A DNA stretch of 64,000 nt from positions 15,928 through 79,927 of the forward strand of contig JAVXHR010000009.1 of NCBI GenBank assembly GCA_036656795.1, in the 5' to 3' direction. Position numbers and translations under genes: made by a program. The notes under the pieces were generated by a model. The model had not been told where the DNA came from and ran no database searches. It saw only the letters and a program-made list of their open reading frames with translations. This DNA comes from CAUPWF01 sp036656795. GTDB lineage: Bacteria > Bacillota > Clostridia > Lachnospirales > Lachnospiraceae. Shown one piece after another: positions 42,779-52,299 of the stretch; the first letter of the stretch is position 1; every line of letters begins with the position of its first letter.

Positions 42779-44092
42779 ATGAAGAAGGAACATATTGTTC
42801 AAAAGGTAGAAAAAGGAAGTATTGCATGGGAATTAGGAATTGAACCGGGAGATAAACTTTTAAGTATCAATGATACTATAATAGAAGATGTATTTGATTA
42901 TCATTATTGCGTAAATGAAGAGGAACTTGTAGTGCTTATCGAGAAACCCAATGGCGAAGAATGGGAATTAGAGATAGAAAAAGAATATGAAGAAGATTTG
43001 GGAATTGGATTTGAACAGGGACTGATGGACGAATATCGCTCGTGTCATAATAAATGCATGTTTTGTTTTATTGATCAAATGCCAAAGGGAATGCGTGAAA
43101 CATTATATTTTAAAGATGATGATTCTAGATTGTCCTTTTTACAGGGAAATTATATTACATTGACGAATATGAGTAATCACGATGTAGAACGAATTGTACA
43201 GTATCATCTAGAACCAATCAATATCTCGTTTCATACTACGAATCCAGAGCTTCGATGTAAGATGCTTCATAATCGATTTGCGGGAGAAGCGTTGAAACGG
43301 GTTCGCATCTTGTATGATGGTGGAATACAGATGAATGGACAGATTGTGTTGTGTAAAGGAATTAATGATGGAGAAGAGCTAGAGCGAACGATTCAAGACC
43401 TTTCTCGGTATCTTCCACACCTACAAAGTGTTTCTGTGGTTCCGGTAGGACTGACCAAATATCGAGATGGATTGCAACCATTAGAACCATTTACAAAAGA
43501 AGATGCAGATCAGGTGTTAACTATTATCCACAGATGGCAGGAAAAGTTGTATCAAGAATATGGGAATCATTTTATCCATGGAGGAGATGAGTGGTATCTG
43601 TTGGCAGAACAGAATTTACCGCCAGAAGAGCGCTACGATGGATATCTTCAATTAGAAAATGGAGTAGGAATGACGCGACTTTTATTAGATGAGTTTAATA
43701 ATTATCTCAGTACATTGATAGGAGATAAAAGACATGTGGATATCTCTATGGCAACAGGAGCACTGGCCTATCCTTACCTGAAACATATGTTGGAAATAAT
43801 GAAAGGAAAGTTTCCACATGTAAATGTACATTTGTATTGGATTCGTAATGAGTTCTTTGGTGAACGCATTACGGTTGCGGGGTTGATTACAGGACAAGAT
43901 TTAATTGCCCAATTAAAACAGCAACCACTTGGAGAATGTCTACTGTTGCCTTGCAGTATGCTACGAAGTGGGGAAGAAGTTTTTCTTGATGATATCACCA
44001 TTCAGGAAGTGAAAGAGGCTTTACAAGTAGATATAGATATTGTAAAATCAAGCGGACAAGACTTTATAGACACTATATTAATATCGAGATAG
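42779..44092 (+). CDS. PDZ-domain radical SAM protein (DUF512 family)
   Basis: This 437-residue protein has an N-terminal PDZ-like domain (VEKGSIAWELGIEPGDKLLSIND) and a radical SAM-like cysteine motif CHNKCMFCFIDQMPKGMRETLYFKDDD. A DUF512 C-terminal domain completes it. This family is conserved in Clostridia and typically precedes der, as here; its biochemical role is not established to my knowledge. AGGAG precedes ATG 42779. The frame ends 19 bases before the der start. Confidence 0.9.
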   Translation: MKKEHIVQKVEKGSIAWELGIEPGDKLLSINDTIIEDVFDYHYCVNEEELVVLIEKPNGEEWELEIEKEYEEDLGIGFEQGLMDEYRSCHNKCMFCFIDQMPKGMRETLYFKDDDSRLSFLQGNYITLTNMSNHDVERIVQYHLEPINISFHTTNPELRCKMLHNRFAGEALKRVRILYDGGIQMNGQIVLCKGINDGEELERTIQDLSRYLPHLQSVSVVPVGLTKYRDGLQPLEPFTKEDADQVLTIIHRWQEKLYQEYGNHFIHGGDEWYLLAEQNLPPEERYDGYLQLENGVGMTRLLLDEFNNYLSTLIGDKRHVDISMATGALAYPYLKHMLEIMKGKFPHVNVHLYWIRNEFFGERITVAGLITGQDLIAQLKQQPLGECLLLPCSMLRSGEEVFLDDITIQEVKEALQVDIDIVKSSGQDFIDTILISR

Positions 44093-44111
44093 ATTGCATA
44101 GGAGAGTAGTT

Positions 44112-45440
44112 ATGAGTAAACCAATAGTCGCTATTGTAGGAAGACCAAATGTAGGAAAATCCACATTGTTTAATGCAATAGCAGGAGAAATGATTTCCAT
44201 CGTAAAAGATACACCCGGAGTTACCAGAGATCGTATTTACGCAGAAGTAAGCTGGTTAGATAAAGAATTTACATTAATTGATACAGGTGGAATAGAACCA
44301 GATAGCAAGGATATTATTTTGTCTCAGATGAGAGATCAGGCACAGATTGCAATCGATACAGCAGATGTCATCATCTTTATCACAGATGTAAAACAAGGTC
44401 TGATAGATTCAGATTCTAAAGTAGCGGATATGTTGCGCCGTTCAGCAAAACCGGTAGTGCTTGTTGTAAATAAAGTGGATAATTTTGATAAATTTATGCC
44501 TGACGTATATGAATTCTATAATCTTGGAATAGGAGAACCGGTTCCGGTTTCGGCAGCATCAAGACTTGGAATTGGAGATATGTTAGATGAGGTCACTCAG
44601 TTTTTCCCCAAAAGCAGTGGAGATGAAGAAGATGATGAGCGTCCTCGAATTGCAATTGTAGGGAAACCAAATGTGGGAAAATCTTCAATTATTAATAAAT
44701 TACTTGGACAAAATAGGGTAATAGTGTCTGAGATTGCAGGAACTACCAGAGATGCAATTGATACAGAGATTGTACACAATGGAAAAGAATATATATTTAT
44801 AGATACTGCAGGGCTTCGCAGAAAAAGTAAAATCAAAGAAGAACTGGAACGCTATAGTATTATTCGTACCGTAACAGCAGTGGAACGGGCGGATGTGGTG
44901 TTGGTGGTAATTGATGCAATCGAAGGTGTAACAGAACAAGATGCCAAGATTGCGGGAATTGCACATGAACGTGGAAAAGGAGTTATCATTGTTGTAAATA
45001 AATGGGATGCTATTGAAAAAAGTGATAAGACGATGAGAGAATACGACAATCAAGTCAGAATGGTTCTTTCTTATATGCCATATGCGGAGATTATGTATGT
45101 ATCAGCAGAAACGGGACAACGTCTGACAAAATTGTACGAGATGATAGATGTGGTCATTGAAAATCAAACGTTGCGTGTGGCAACGGGAGTTCTCAATGAG
45201 ATTATGATGGAAGCGGTAGCCATGCAGCAGCCACCATCTGATAAAGGAAAACGCTTGAAATTATTCTATATTACCCAAGTATCTGTAAAACCACCAACGT
45301 TTGTTATTTTTGTAAACGACAAAGAATTAATGCATTTTTCCTATACCAGATATATTGAGAACAAGATTCGGGAGGCTTTTGGATTTAAAGGAACATCATT
45401 GAAGTTTTTTATTCGAGAAAGAAAGGAAAAGGATCAATAA
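44112..45440 (+). CDS. der: Ribosome-assembly GTPase Der (EngA)
   Basis: This 442-residue protein has two tandem GTPase domains (GRPNVGKSTL near residue 9; GKPNVGKSS near 185; each with a DTGG or DTAG G3 motif and NKVD/NKWD G4) plus a C-terminal KH-like domain. It acts in 50S subunit maturation. ATG 44112 follows AGGAGAG; TTG 44094 only adds the ribosome site region. Confidence 0.97.
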   Translation: MSKPIVAIVGRPNVGKSTLFNAIAGEMISIVKDTPGVTRDRIYAEVSWLDKEFTLIDTGGIEPDSKDIILSQMRDQAQIAIDTADVIIFITDVKQGLIDSDSKVADMLRRSAKPVVLVVNKVDNFDKFMPDVYEFYNLGIGEPVPVSAASRLGIGDMLDEVTQFFPKSSGDEEDDERPRIAIVGKPNVGKSSIINKLLGQNRVIVSEIAGTTRDAIDTEIVHNGKEYIFIDTAGLRRKSKIKEELERYSIIRTVTAVERADVVLVVIDAIEGVTEQDAKIAGIAHERGKGVIIVVNKWDAIEKSDKTMREYDNQVRMVLSYMPYAEIMYVSAETGQRLTKLYEMIDVVIENQTLRVATGVLNEIMMEAVAMQQPPSDKGKRLKLFYITQVSVKPPTFVIFVNDKELMHFSYTRYIENKIREAFGFKGTSLKFFIRERKEKDQ

Positions 45441-45441
45441 T

Positions 45442-46083
45442 ATGGAACGATTCATATGCATACTAATCGGATATGTATTTGGGTTATTGCAAACAGGCTA
45501 CTTATATGGAAAGATGAATCATATTGATATCAGACAGCATGGAAGTGGCAATGCAGGAACAACCAATGCACTTAGAACATTAGGCTGGAAAGCTGGTATT
45601 ATTACATTTATAGGAGACTGTTTTAAATGTATTGTAGCAGTTGTTGTTGTTTATCTCATCTTTGGAAAGTCTCATACAGAGATGATGCCTTTACTGGGCA
45701 TGTATGCAGGAATTGGGGCGGTATTGGGACACAATTTCCCTTTTTATCTTGGATTTAAAGGAGGAAAGGGAATTGCAGTTACAGCTGGAATTATGTTATC
45801 AACGAATATTTGGATTGCATTGATTGCTATGGGTACTTTCCTTCTTGTTGTGGGAATTACGAGATACGTATCTCTGGGTTCATTGTTAATGGTAACACTA
45901 TTTTTAGTTGAGGTTGTCATCTATGGACAACTGGGTGGGTTCCATGTAACGCAATCACATTTGTACGAGATGTATGCAATTGCGGTGGTACTTTTGATGT
46001 CGGCAGTCTTTAAACATAAAGCGAATATTAAGAGGTTATTGACAGGTACGGAGAATAAATTAAATCTTAGCAAGAAAAAGTAG
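45442..46083 (+). CDS. plsY: Acyl-phosphate glycerol-3-phosphate acyltransferase
   Basis: This 213-residue polytopic membrane enzyme makes lysophosphatidic acid from acyl-phosphate. PlsY motifs are IRQHGSGNAGTTNALRTLG, GHNFPFYLGFKGGKGIAV and the later third loop. It starts 1 base after the der stop and is followed by gpsA, which makes its glycerol-3-phosphate substrate. Confidence 0.95.
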   Translation: MERFICILIGYVFGLLQTGYLYGKMNHIDIRQHGSGNAGTTNALRTLGWKAGIITFIGDCFKCIVAVVVVYLIFGKSHTEMMPLLGMYAGIGAVLGHNFPFYLGFKGGKGIAVTAGIMLSTNIWIALIAMGTFLLVVGITRYVSLGSLLMVTLFLVEVVIYGQLGGFHVTQSHLYEMYAIAVVLLMSAVFKHKANIKRLLTGTENKLNLSKKK

Positions 46084-46093
46084 AGGTGTTAAT

Positions 46094-47104
46094 ATGGCGA
46101 AAATAGGAATATTAGGTGCAGGAAGCTGGGGAACGGCATTGGCATTATTACTTCATACGAATGGACATGAGATTGTTCTTTGGTCCTATCGTAAAGAAGA
46201 AGTGGCATTACTATGTAAGACAAGGGAACATACGAAAAAGTTGCCGGGTGTGAAATTACCGGAAGAGCTTGTGATTACCAATGATATTACCAGTGCCGTA
46301 CAGCAGATGGATATTGTTGTATTGGCAGTGCCATCATCATTTACAAGAAAAACAGCAAGAAGCATAAAACATGATGTGATACAAAACCAGAAGATTCTCA
46401 ATGTTGCAAAAGGCATAGAAGATACAACACTTATGACCTTGTCTGAACAGATTGAAGAAGAATTACCACAAGCAGATGTTGCAGTCTTGTCAGGGCCAAG
46501 TCATGCAGAAGAAGTTAGCCGTGGTTTGCCTACGACTTGTGTGGTAGGAGCTAAAACAAAAGAAACAGCAGAATATATACAGAATATCTTTATGAGTGAT
46601 GTATTTAGAGTATACACAAGCCCGGATATTCTTGGGATTGAAATTGGTGGGGCATTAAAAAATGTAATTGCGTTGGCAGCCGGAACGGCAGATGGTCTTG
46701 GTTATGGAGATAATACAAAAGCAGCATTGATTACAAGAGGAATTGCCGAAATATCCAGACTTGGAATTAAGATGGGTGGGAAATATGAAAGCTTTACCGG
46801 TCTAACAGGAATTGGAGATTTGATTGTCACTTGTGCAAGTGTTCATAGTCGAAATCGAAAAGCCGGATATCTGATTGGACAAGGAATGACAATGCAAGAG
46901 GCTATGGACGAGGTGTCTATGGTAGTAGAGGGAGTATATTCTACGAAGGCCGCAGTAAAACTTGGGAAAAAATATGAGGTGTCTTTACCAATTATAGAAC
47001 AAGTAAATGAAGTGTTGTTCTATGGAAAAGATCCAAGAGATGCTGTGAATGAACTTATGCTACGAGATGGTAGAATAGAACATAGTGCATTGCCTTGGAC
47101 CTAG
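46094..47104 (+). CDS. gpsA: Glycerol-3-phosphate dehydrogenase [NAD(P)+]
   Basis: This 336-residue cytosolic enzyme reduces DHAP to glycerol-3-phosphate for lipid synthesis. The dinucleotide motif is GAGSWGTALALLL; LSGPSHAEEV, the catalytic-Lys segment GALKNVIALAAG and TGIGDLIVTC are typical. It closes the der-plsY-gpsA operon. spoIVA, which often follows gpsA in spore-formers, is not here. Confidence 0.96.
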   Translation: MAKIGILGAGSWGTALALLLHTNGHEIVLWSYRKEEVALLCKTREHTKKLPGVKLPEELVITNDITSAVQQMDIVVLAVPSSFTRKTARSIKHDVIQNQKILNVAKGIEDTTLMTLSEQIEEELPQADVAVLSGPSHAEEVSRGLPTTCVVGAKTKETAEYIQNIFMSDVFRVYTSPDILGIEIGGALKNVIALAAGTADGLGYGDNTKAALITRGIAEISRLGIKMGGKYESFTGLTGIGDLIVTCASVHSRNRKAGYLIGQGMTMQEAMDEVSMVVEGVYSTKAAVKLGKKYEVSLPIIEQVNEVLFYGKDPRDAVNELMLRDGRIEHSALPWT

Positions 47105-47403
47105 ATTAGATGGAATCCATAGGAGGAATCGTTGTTAATTGTTAAAAAAATATGACATTAAAGCACCCAAATGGGGAGGTGGAAACAGGGTGGATTTATC
47201 ATATATTTAGATTGCTTTTTTTGATCTTATCTAATATAATTATAATCATATCTAATTTAATACATAATTTATGAATCTATCATATCACAATGGTTTGGTA
47301 CTTCTATATTCTATTGTGCCAATGAATCTCAATTCATGTAACATACCCCATAAAATCAGAAAAATATGTAGAACAAAGGAAAAGTCATTCTATAAAAAAG
47401 GGA
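47105..47403 (+). other. Gene-poor spacer between gpsA and recA
   Basis: About 300 bases without a convincing gene. A good AGGAGG at 47121-47126 is followed by no long frame. The largest frame is 40 codons (47152-47274; MTLKHPNGEVETGW then a hydrophobic run) and lacks a well-spaced ribosome site. The right part is very AT-rich. No clear hairpin terminator for gpsA was found. Confidence 0.5.
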
Positions 47404-47432
47404 TTGACATTTCGATATAACTATAATACTAT
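47404..47432 (+). promoter_or_regulatory. Promoter of recA
   Basis: TTGACA (47404-47409), a 17-base spacer and TACTAT (47427-47432) form the likely promoter, with its start near the LexA box. A perfect TATAAT at 47422 is spaced only 12 bases and is less likely. Confidence 0.68.
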
Positions 47433-47446
47433 AGTAATAAGAAAAA

Positions 47447-47460
47447 CGAACATAAGTTCG
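47447..47460 (+). promoter_or_regulatory. LexA (SOS) operator of recA
   Basis: CGAACATAAGTTCG matches the Gram-positive LexA/DinR box CGAAC-N4-GTTCG with perfect half-sites. It lies 14 bases after the -10 hexamer, so LexA would block transcription of recA-recX until DNA damage. Confidence 0.9.
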
Positions 47461-47484
47461 TAAAACGGAGGAGAAATTAAGATT

Positions 47485-48573
47485 ATGGCAAGTGATGATA
47501 AACAGAAAGCGTTAGAGGCGGCAATTTCTAAATTGGAAAAAGACTTTGGAAAAGGAACCGTTATGAAATTGGGGGACCCTGCAGCCAAGATATCAGTAGA
47601 AACTGTTCCGACCGGTTCTTTAAGCTTAGATTTGGCACTTGGATTGGGTGGAATACCAAAAGGAAGGGTAATCGAAATCTTTGGCCCTGAGTCCAGTGGT
47701 AAGACAACCGTTGCATTGCATATGATTGCAGAAGTACAAAAGCGAGGTGGAATTGCTGGATTTATCGATGCAGAGCATGCATTGGATCCTGTATATGCTA
47801 AAAATATTGGGGTTGATATTGATGAATTATATATTTCACAACCGGATAGTGGAGATCAGGCGTTGGAAATCAGTGAAACAATGGTGCGCTCTGGAGCAAT
47901 GGATATTATTGTAATTGATTCGGTGGCAGCGTTGGTTCCTCGTCAAGAAATTGAGGGCGATATGGGAGATAGCCATGTAGGGTTACAGGCTAGGTTAATG
48001 TCACAGGCTTTACGTAAATTAACACCGGTTATTAGTAAATCTAATTGTGTGGTCATATTTATTAATCAGTTGCGTGAAAAAGTCGGGGTAATGTTTGGCA
48101 GTCCGGAAACAACCACAGGAGGACGTGCTTTGAAATTTTATGCATCTATTCGCTTGGATGTCAGAAGAATTGAAACACTAAAGCAAGGTGGAGAGATGGT
48201 TGGAAACAGGACACGTATTAAAGTTGTGAAGAATAAAATAGCCCCTCCTTTTAAAGAGGCGGAATTTGACATTATGTTTGGAAAAGGGATTTCAAGAGAA
48301 GGTGACCTTCTTGATTTGGCAGCGTCTATTGATGTTATAAATAAAAGTGGATCTTGGTATGCTTATAATGGGGACAAAATAGGGCAAGGAAGAGAAAATG
48401 CAAAGACATACCTAATAGAACATTCAGAGGTGATGAATGAAATAGAAAAAAAAGTACGAACTCATTTTGACCTTGACAGTACGGCAAAGCTGGAAGAAAA
48501 ACCAGGTGCGAAGCAAGAAGAAAAATCGGATACAAAGAAAGAAGAAAAACCAAGTATAAAGAAGGAAAAATAA
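47485..48573 (+). CDS. recA: Recombinase RecA
   Basis: This 362-residue strand-exchange ATPase has Walker A GPESSGKTT, the IDAEHALD motif, VIDSVAALVPRQEIEGDMGD and the FINQLREKVGVMFGSPETTTGGRALKF loop region. Its C-terminal tail is rich in Lys-Glu with an imperfect repeat (EEKPGAKQEEKSDTKKEEK), a variable part in RecA. An ACGGAGGAG site precedes ATG 47485. recX follows with no gap. Confidence 0.97.
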   Translation: MASDDKQKALEAAISKLEKDFGKGTVMKLGDPAAKISVETVPTGSLSLDLALGLGGIPKGRVIEIFGPESSGKTTVALHMIAEVQKRGGIAGFIDAEHALDPVYAKNIGVDIDELYISQPDSGDQALEISETMVRSGAMDIIVIDSVAALVPRQEIEGDMGDSHVGLQARLMSQALRKLTPVISKSNCVVIFINQLREKVGVMFGSPETTTGGRALKFYASIRLDVRRIETLKQGGEMVGNRTRIKVVKNKIAPPFKEAEFDIMFGKGISREGDLLDLAASIDVINKSGSWYAYNGDKIGQGRENAKTYLIEHSEVMNEIEKKVRTHFDLDSTAKLEEKPGAKQEEKSDTKKEEKPSIKKEK

Positions 48574-49188
48574 ATGGTTGTTACAAGATTGGAACCAGTA
48601 ACAAAGACAAGATATAAAGTATATATAGATGAAGAATTTGCATTTGTGTTATATAAAGGGGAATTGACACGTTATCATATAAAAGAAGAGGCTATTGTAG
48701 AGGAAGCTGATTTTCATAAGATAAAAAAAGAAATTATATTAAAGCGAGCAAAACTAAGAGCGATGCATTTATTAAATGATATGTCTCGCACAGAGTCGCA
48801 ACTTCGTACGAAACTTCGGCAAGGATATTATACGGAAGATATTATTGATGCTACAATTACATATGTTGCATCCTTTGGATACATTAACGATAATAATTAT
48901 GCAATAAATTATATCCAAAATAAGCAAGCTTTTAAAAGTAAAAAAGAAATTTATGCGGGATTATGCCAAAAAGGATTAGCAAAAGAAATTATTGACCTTG
49001 CTCTAGAAGAAACATACCAAGAACAGGACGAAATAGATGCGATTCATAAGATAACAGAGAAAAAGAAATATGATTGTAATACTGCTACGGATGGAGAAAA
49101 AAAGAAGATATGTGCATATTTGATGAGAAAAGGCTTTAGATATGATGACATTCGTCAGGTAATACAAGTTTCTGATGGGAATGCTTGA
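48574..49188 (+). CDS. recX: Regulatory protein RecX
   Basis: This 204-residue helical protein modulates RecA filaments. RecX repeats are seen in ALRAM-like RAKLRAMHLLNDMSRTESQLRTKLRQGYY and YINDNNYAINYIQNKQAFKSKKEI. It starts at the base after the recA stop, so it is translated with recA under LexA control. Its stop codon overlaps the -35 box of rny. Confidence 0.9.
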   Translation: MVVTRLEPVTKTRYKVYIDEEFAFVLYKGELTRYHIKEEAIVEEADFHKIKKEIILKRAKLRAMHLLNDMSRTESQLRTKLRQGYYTEDIIDATITYVASFGYINDNNYAINYIQNKQAFKSKKEIYAGLCQKGLAKEIIDLALEETYQEQDEIDAIHKITEKKKYDCNTATDGEKKKICAYLMRKGFRYDDIRQVIQVSDGNA

Positions 49189-49213
49189 CATATTTGTGAA
49201 AACAGTATAAAAT
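49185..49213 (+). promoter_or_regulatory. Promoter of rny overlapping recX stop
   Basis: TTGACA (49185-49190, containing the recX TGA), a 17-base spacer and TAAAAT (49208-49213) predict a start near 49220, 41 bases before the GTG of rny. Confidence 0.7.
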
Positions 49214-49260
49214 TTAACTGTTGTATTTGTACAATGAAAATTAAATAAGGAGGTGCTCCT

Positions 49261-50811
49261 GTGCCAATCAGTATAATTATTGCTGTGGCTATCACGTTGA
49301 TAGTGGTCGCACCTATTACGTATCTTGTAACTGTAAACAATCTTAAGAATAATGCTCAATCTAAGATTGGAAATGCAGATAGTAAGGCAAGAGAAATAAT
49401 AGATGCTGCAGTTAAAACCGCTGAAACGACGAAGAAGGAAACTTTGTTGGAAGTAAAAGAAGAGTCTATTAGGACGAAGAACGAGCTCGAAAAAGAAACA
49501 AAAGAAAGAAGAGCCGAATTACAACGCTATGAAAAGCGAGTGTTATCCAAGGAAGAGTCATTAGAAAAGAAGTCGGAAATTATTGAACAACGTGAAGCAA
49601 ATTATGCAGCAAAAGAAGAACAAGTTAAGCAAAGAGAAGCGAAAGTGGACGAACTTAACAAACAAAGAGTGCAGGAACTAGAAAGAATCTCAGGTCTTAC
49701 CTCCGAACAAGCAAAAGATTATCTGTTAAAAACTGTTGAAGAAGATGTAAAACATGATACTGCAAAAATGATTAAGGAAATGGAAAATCAGGCAAAAGAG
49801 GATGCTGGAAAGAAAGCAAAAGATTATGTCGTAACAGCAATCCAAAAATGCGCAGCAGATCATGTCGCAGAAACTACAATTTCGGTTGTACAACTTCCAA
49901 GTGATGAAATGAAGGGTAGAATTATAGGCAGAGAAGGACGTAATATCCGTACTCTGGAAACGATGACGGGAGTTGAATTGATTATTGATGATACTCCGGA
50001 AGCTGTTGTTTTATCAGGATTTGATCCGATTAGAAGAGAGGTTGCACGTATTGCTCTTGAAAGATTAATTGTGGATGGTCGTATTCATCCAGCTAGAATT
50101 GAAGAGATGGTAGAAAAAGCACAAAAAGATGTAGAAACAATGATTCGTGAAGAAGGTGAGGCAGCAACCTTAGAGGTTGGCGTTCATGGTATTCATCCAG
50201 AATTAGTTCGTCTGTTAGGAAGAATGAAGTTCAGAACAAGCTATGGGCAAAATGCATTAAAACATTCTATGGAAGTAGCGCAATTGTCCGGTTTGTTAGC
50301 TGGAGAAATAGGCCTTGATATTAGAATGGCTAAGCGTGCCGGTTTATTACACGACATTGGAAAATCTATAGATCATGATGTAGAGGGATCGCATATACAA
50401 ATAGGAGTTGACCTTTGTAGAAAATACAAAGAATCAGCAACTGTTATTAATGCAGTTGAATCACATCACGGTGATGTAGAACCTGAAACATTGATTGCAT
50501 GTGTGGTTCAAGCGGCAGATACAATTTCAGCAGCAAGACCGGGTGCAAGACGCGAAACACTAGAAACATACACCAACAGATTAAAACAATTAGAAGATAT
50601 CACGAACCAATTTAAGGGCGTTGATAAATCTTTTGCTATTCAAGCAGGTAGAGAGATTCGTATTATGGTAGTTCCAGAGCAAGTATCTGACTCAGACATG
50701 ATTTTATTGGCGAGAGATATTTCAAAACAAATTGAATTTGAATTAGAATATCCAGGTCAGATTAAAGTGAATGTAATTCGTGAATCACGAGTTACTGATT
50801 ATGCAAAATAA
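49261..50811 (+). CDS. rny: Ribonuclease Y
   Basis: This 516-residue membrane-anchored endonuclease starts bulk mRNA decay. An N-terminal helix (residues 1-25) is followed by a long Glu/Lys/Arg coiled coil (to about 200), a KH domain (GRIIGREGRNIRTLETMTGVELIID) and an HD domain (LLHDIGKSIDHD). The start is GTG 49261, with AAGGAGGTGCTCCT upstream. Confidence 0.97.
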   Translation: MPISIIIAVAITLIVVAPITYLVTVNNLKNNAQSKIGNADSKAREIIDAAVKTAETTKKETLLEVKEESIRTKNELEKETKERRAELQRYEKRVLSKEESLEKKSEIIEQREANYAAKEEQVKQREAKVDELNKQRVQELERISGLTSEQAKDYLLKTVEEDVKHDTAKMIKEMENQAKEDAGKKAKDYVVTAIQKCAADHVAETTISVVQLPSDEMKGRIIGREGRNIRTLETMTGVELIIDDTPEAVVLSGFDPIRREVARIALERLIVDGRIHPARIEEMVEKAQKDVETMIREEGEAATLEVGVHGIHPELVRLLGRMKFRTSYGQNALKHSMEVAQLSGLLAGEIGLDIRMAKRAGLLHDIGKSIDHDVEGSHIQIGVDLCRKYKESATVINAVESHHGDVEPETLIACVVQAADTISAARPGARRETLETYTNRLKQLEDITNQFKGVDKSFAIQAGREIRIMVVPEQVSDSDMILLARDISKQIEFELEYPGQIKVNVIRESRVTDYAK

Positions 50812-50837
50812 TGTTGTTAGGTATGAAATAGAAGATA

Positions 50838-50868
50838 AAAGTCCTTGTCAATTGACAAGGGCTTTCTT
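50838..50868 (+). terminator. Terminator after rny
   Basis: AAAGTCCTTGTC and GACAAGGGCTTT form a stem with an AATT loop and one G-T pair, followed by CTTTA. It closes rny. Confidence 0.8.
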
Positions 50869-50997
50869 TATGTTATAAGAGATATTTTTCCATACTTGCT
50901 GAAATGCAGGATACAATACATATAATTGCAAAAAATCAAATAAAACAACTACAATGCATGAATAAAAAAGAAAATACGAATATATTATAATATAAAC

Positions 50998-51026
50998 TTG
51001 CAAAATATTAAGTTTTATATTATAAT
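50998..51026 (+). promoter_or_regulatory. Promoter of the aminotransferase gene
   Basis: TTGCAA (50998-51003), a 17-base spacer and TATAAT (51021-51026) predict a start near 51033, 43 bases upstream of ATG 51076. Confidence 0.75.
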
Positions 51027-51075
51027 TAGGAACAAATAAAGAATAAAAAAAATTATGAATGGATGGGACGATTAT

Positions 51076-52272
51076 ATGGCATTAACATTATCTAGAAAAG
51101 CAAGTATGGTAAAAGCATCATCGACACTAGCGATTACGGCAAAAGCAAAAGAAATGAAAGCGCAAGGAATTGATGTGGTTGGATTTGGTGCAGGGGAACC
51201 GGATTTTAACACACCTGAGAACATTAATAATGCAGCAATTCAAGCCATTCATGATGGACATACCAAATATACACCGGCATCAGGAACAGTTGAATTAAAG
51301 AATGTGATTTGTAAAAAATTTCATGATTTTAATAGATTAAATTATGAAAATAATCAAATTGTGGTCAGCAACGGAGGAAAACATTCATTAACAAATGTGT
51401 TTCAGGCAATTTTAAATCCAGAAGATGAGGTGATTATTCCGGCACCTTATTGGTTAAGTTACCCTGAAATCGTTAAATTGTGTGATGGAATTCCTGTATA
51501 TGCATATGGAGAGAAAGAAAACGGATATAAAGTAACAGCAGATCAGATTGAAGAGTTAATTACAGATAAAACCAAAGCACTTATTATTAATTCTCCAAGC
51601 AATCCAACCGGAATGGTATACACAAAAGAAGAATTAAAAGCCATTGCAGAGATAGTTGTGAAACATGATATCTATGTAGTGTCAGATGAGATGTATGAAA
51701 ATCTGATCTATAATGGTTGGGAGCATATCAGCATTGCATCTTTAGGAGAGGAAATCTATAAACGTACCATAACATGTAGTGGTGTTTCAAAAAGTTATGC
51801 TATGACAGGCTGGAGAATAGGCTATACAGGCTCTAGCAAAGAGATTGCAAAGCTAATGGGAAGTGTACAAAGTCATGCTACGTCCAATCCCAATTCTATT
51901 GCACAAAAAGCAGCAGTAGAAGCACTATCCGGACCACAAGATGCAGTAGATGAGATGCGTCAGGAATTTAATTCGAGAAGGAAATATATGTATAGTCGTA
52001 TTTTGGATATGCCATTTGTAGATGCAATGGAACCACAAGGCGCATTTTATTTGTTTGTTGATTTTTCTGAAATTTTGAAAAAGTCTTATAAGGGAGTATT
52101 AATTGAAACAACGAAAAGAGCGGCGGAGATATTGCTGGAAGATTATCACATAGCAGTTGTTCCATGTGGGGATTTTGGATATGATTCGTTTGTGCGTTTG
52201 TCTTATGCAATTTCTCAAAAATCAATTGAAAAAGGGCTAGATCGATTAGACGGATTTTTGAAGAGCCTATAA
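51076..52272 (+). CDS. Pyridoxal phosphate-dependent aminotransferase (aspartate aminotransferase-like)
   Basis: This 398-residue class I aminotransferase has VVGFGAGEPDFNTPENI, ALIINSPSNPTGMVYT and the PLP lysine in SGVSKSYAMTGWRIGY. The family (subgroup I-gamma) commonly acts on aspartate, or aspartate and prephenate. ATG 51076 gives the usual short N-terminus (ALTLSRKASMVKASSTLAITAKAKE); in-frame ATG 51055 is possible but has no ribosome site. The ribosome site is weak for either. Confidence 0.92.
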   Translation: MALTLSRKASMVKASSTLAITAKAKEMKAQGIDVVGFGAGEPDFNTPENINNAAIQAIHDGHTKYTPASGTVELKNVICKKFHDFNRLNYENNQIVVSNGGKHSLTNVFQAILNPEDEVIIPAPYWLSYPEIVKLCDGIPVYAYGEKENGYKVTADQIEELITDKTKALIINSPSNPTGMVYTKEELKAIAEIVVKHDIYVVSDEMYENLIYNGWEHISIASLGEEIYKRTITCSGVSKSYAMTGWRIGYTGSSKEIAKLMGSVQSHATSNPNSIAQKAAVEALSGPQDAVDEMRQEFNSRRKYMYSRILDMPFVDAMEPQGAFYLFVDFSEILKKSYKGVLIETTKRAAEILLEDYHIAVVPCGDFGYDSFVRLSYAISQKSIEKGLDRLDGFLKSL

Positions 52273-52299
52273 ATGGCATATGTTATAAAAGGAGTATAT

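Noticed and set aside
47152..47274. 40-codon open frame between gpsA and recA
   Set aside because: No well-spaced ribosome site and an AT-rich, chance-like composition; kept only as part of the spacer description.
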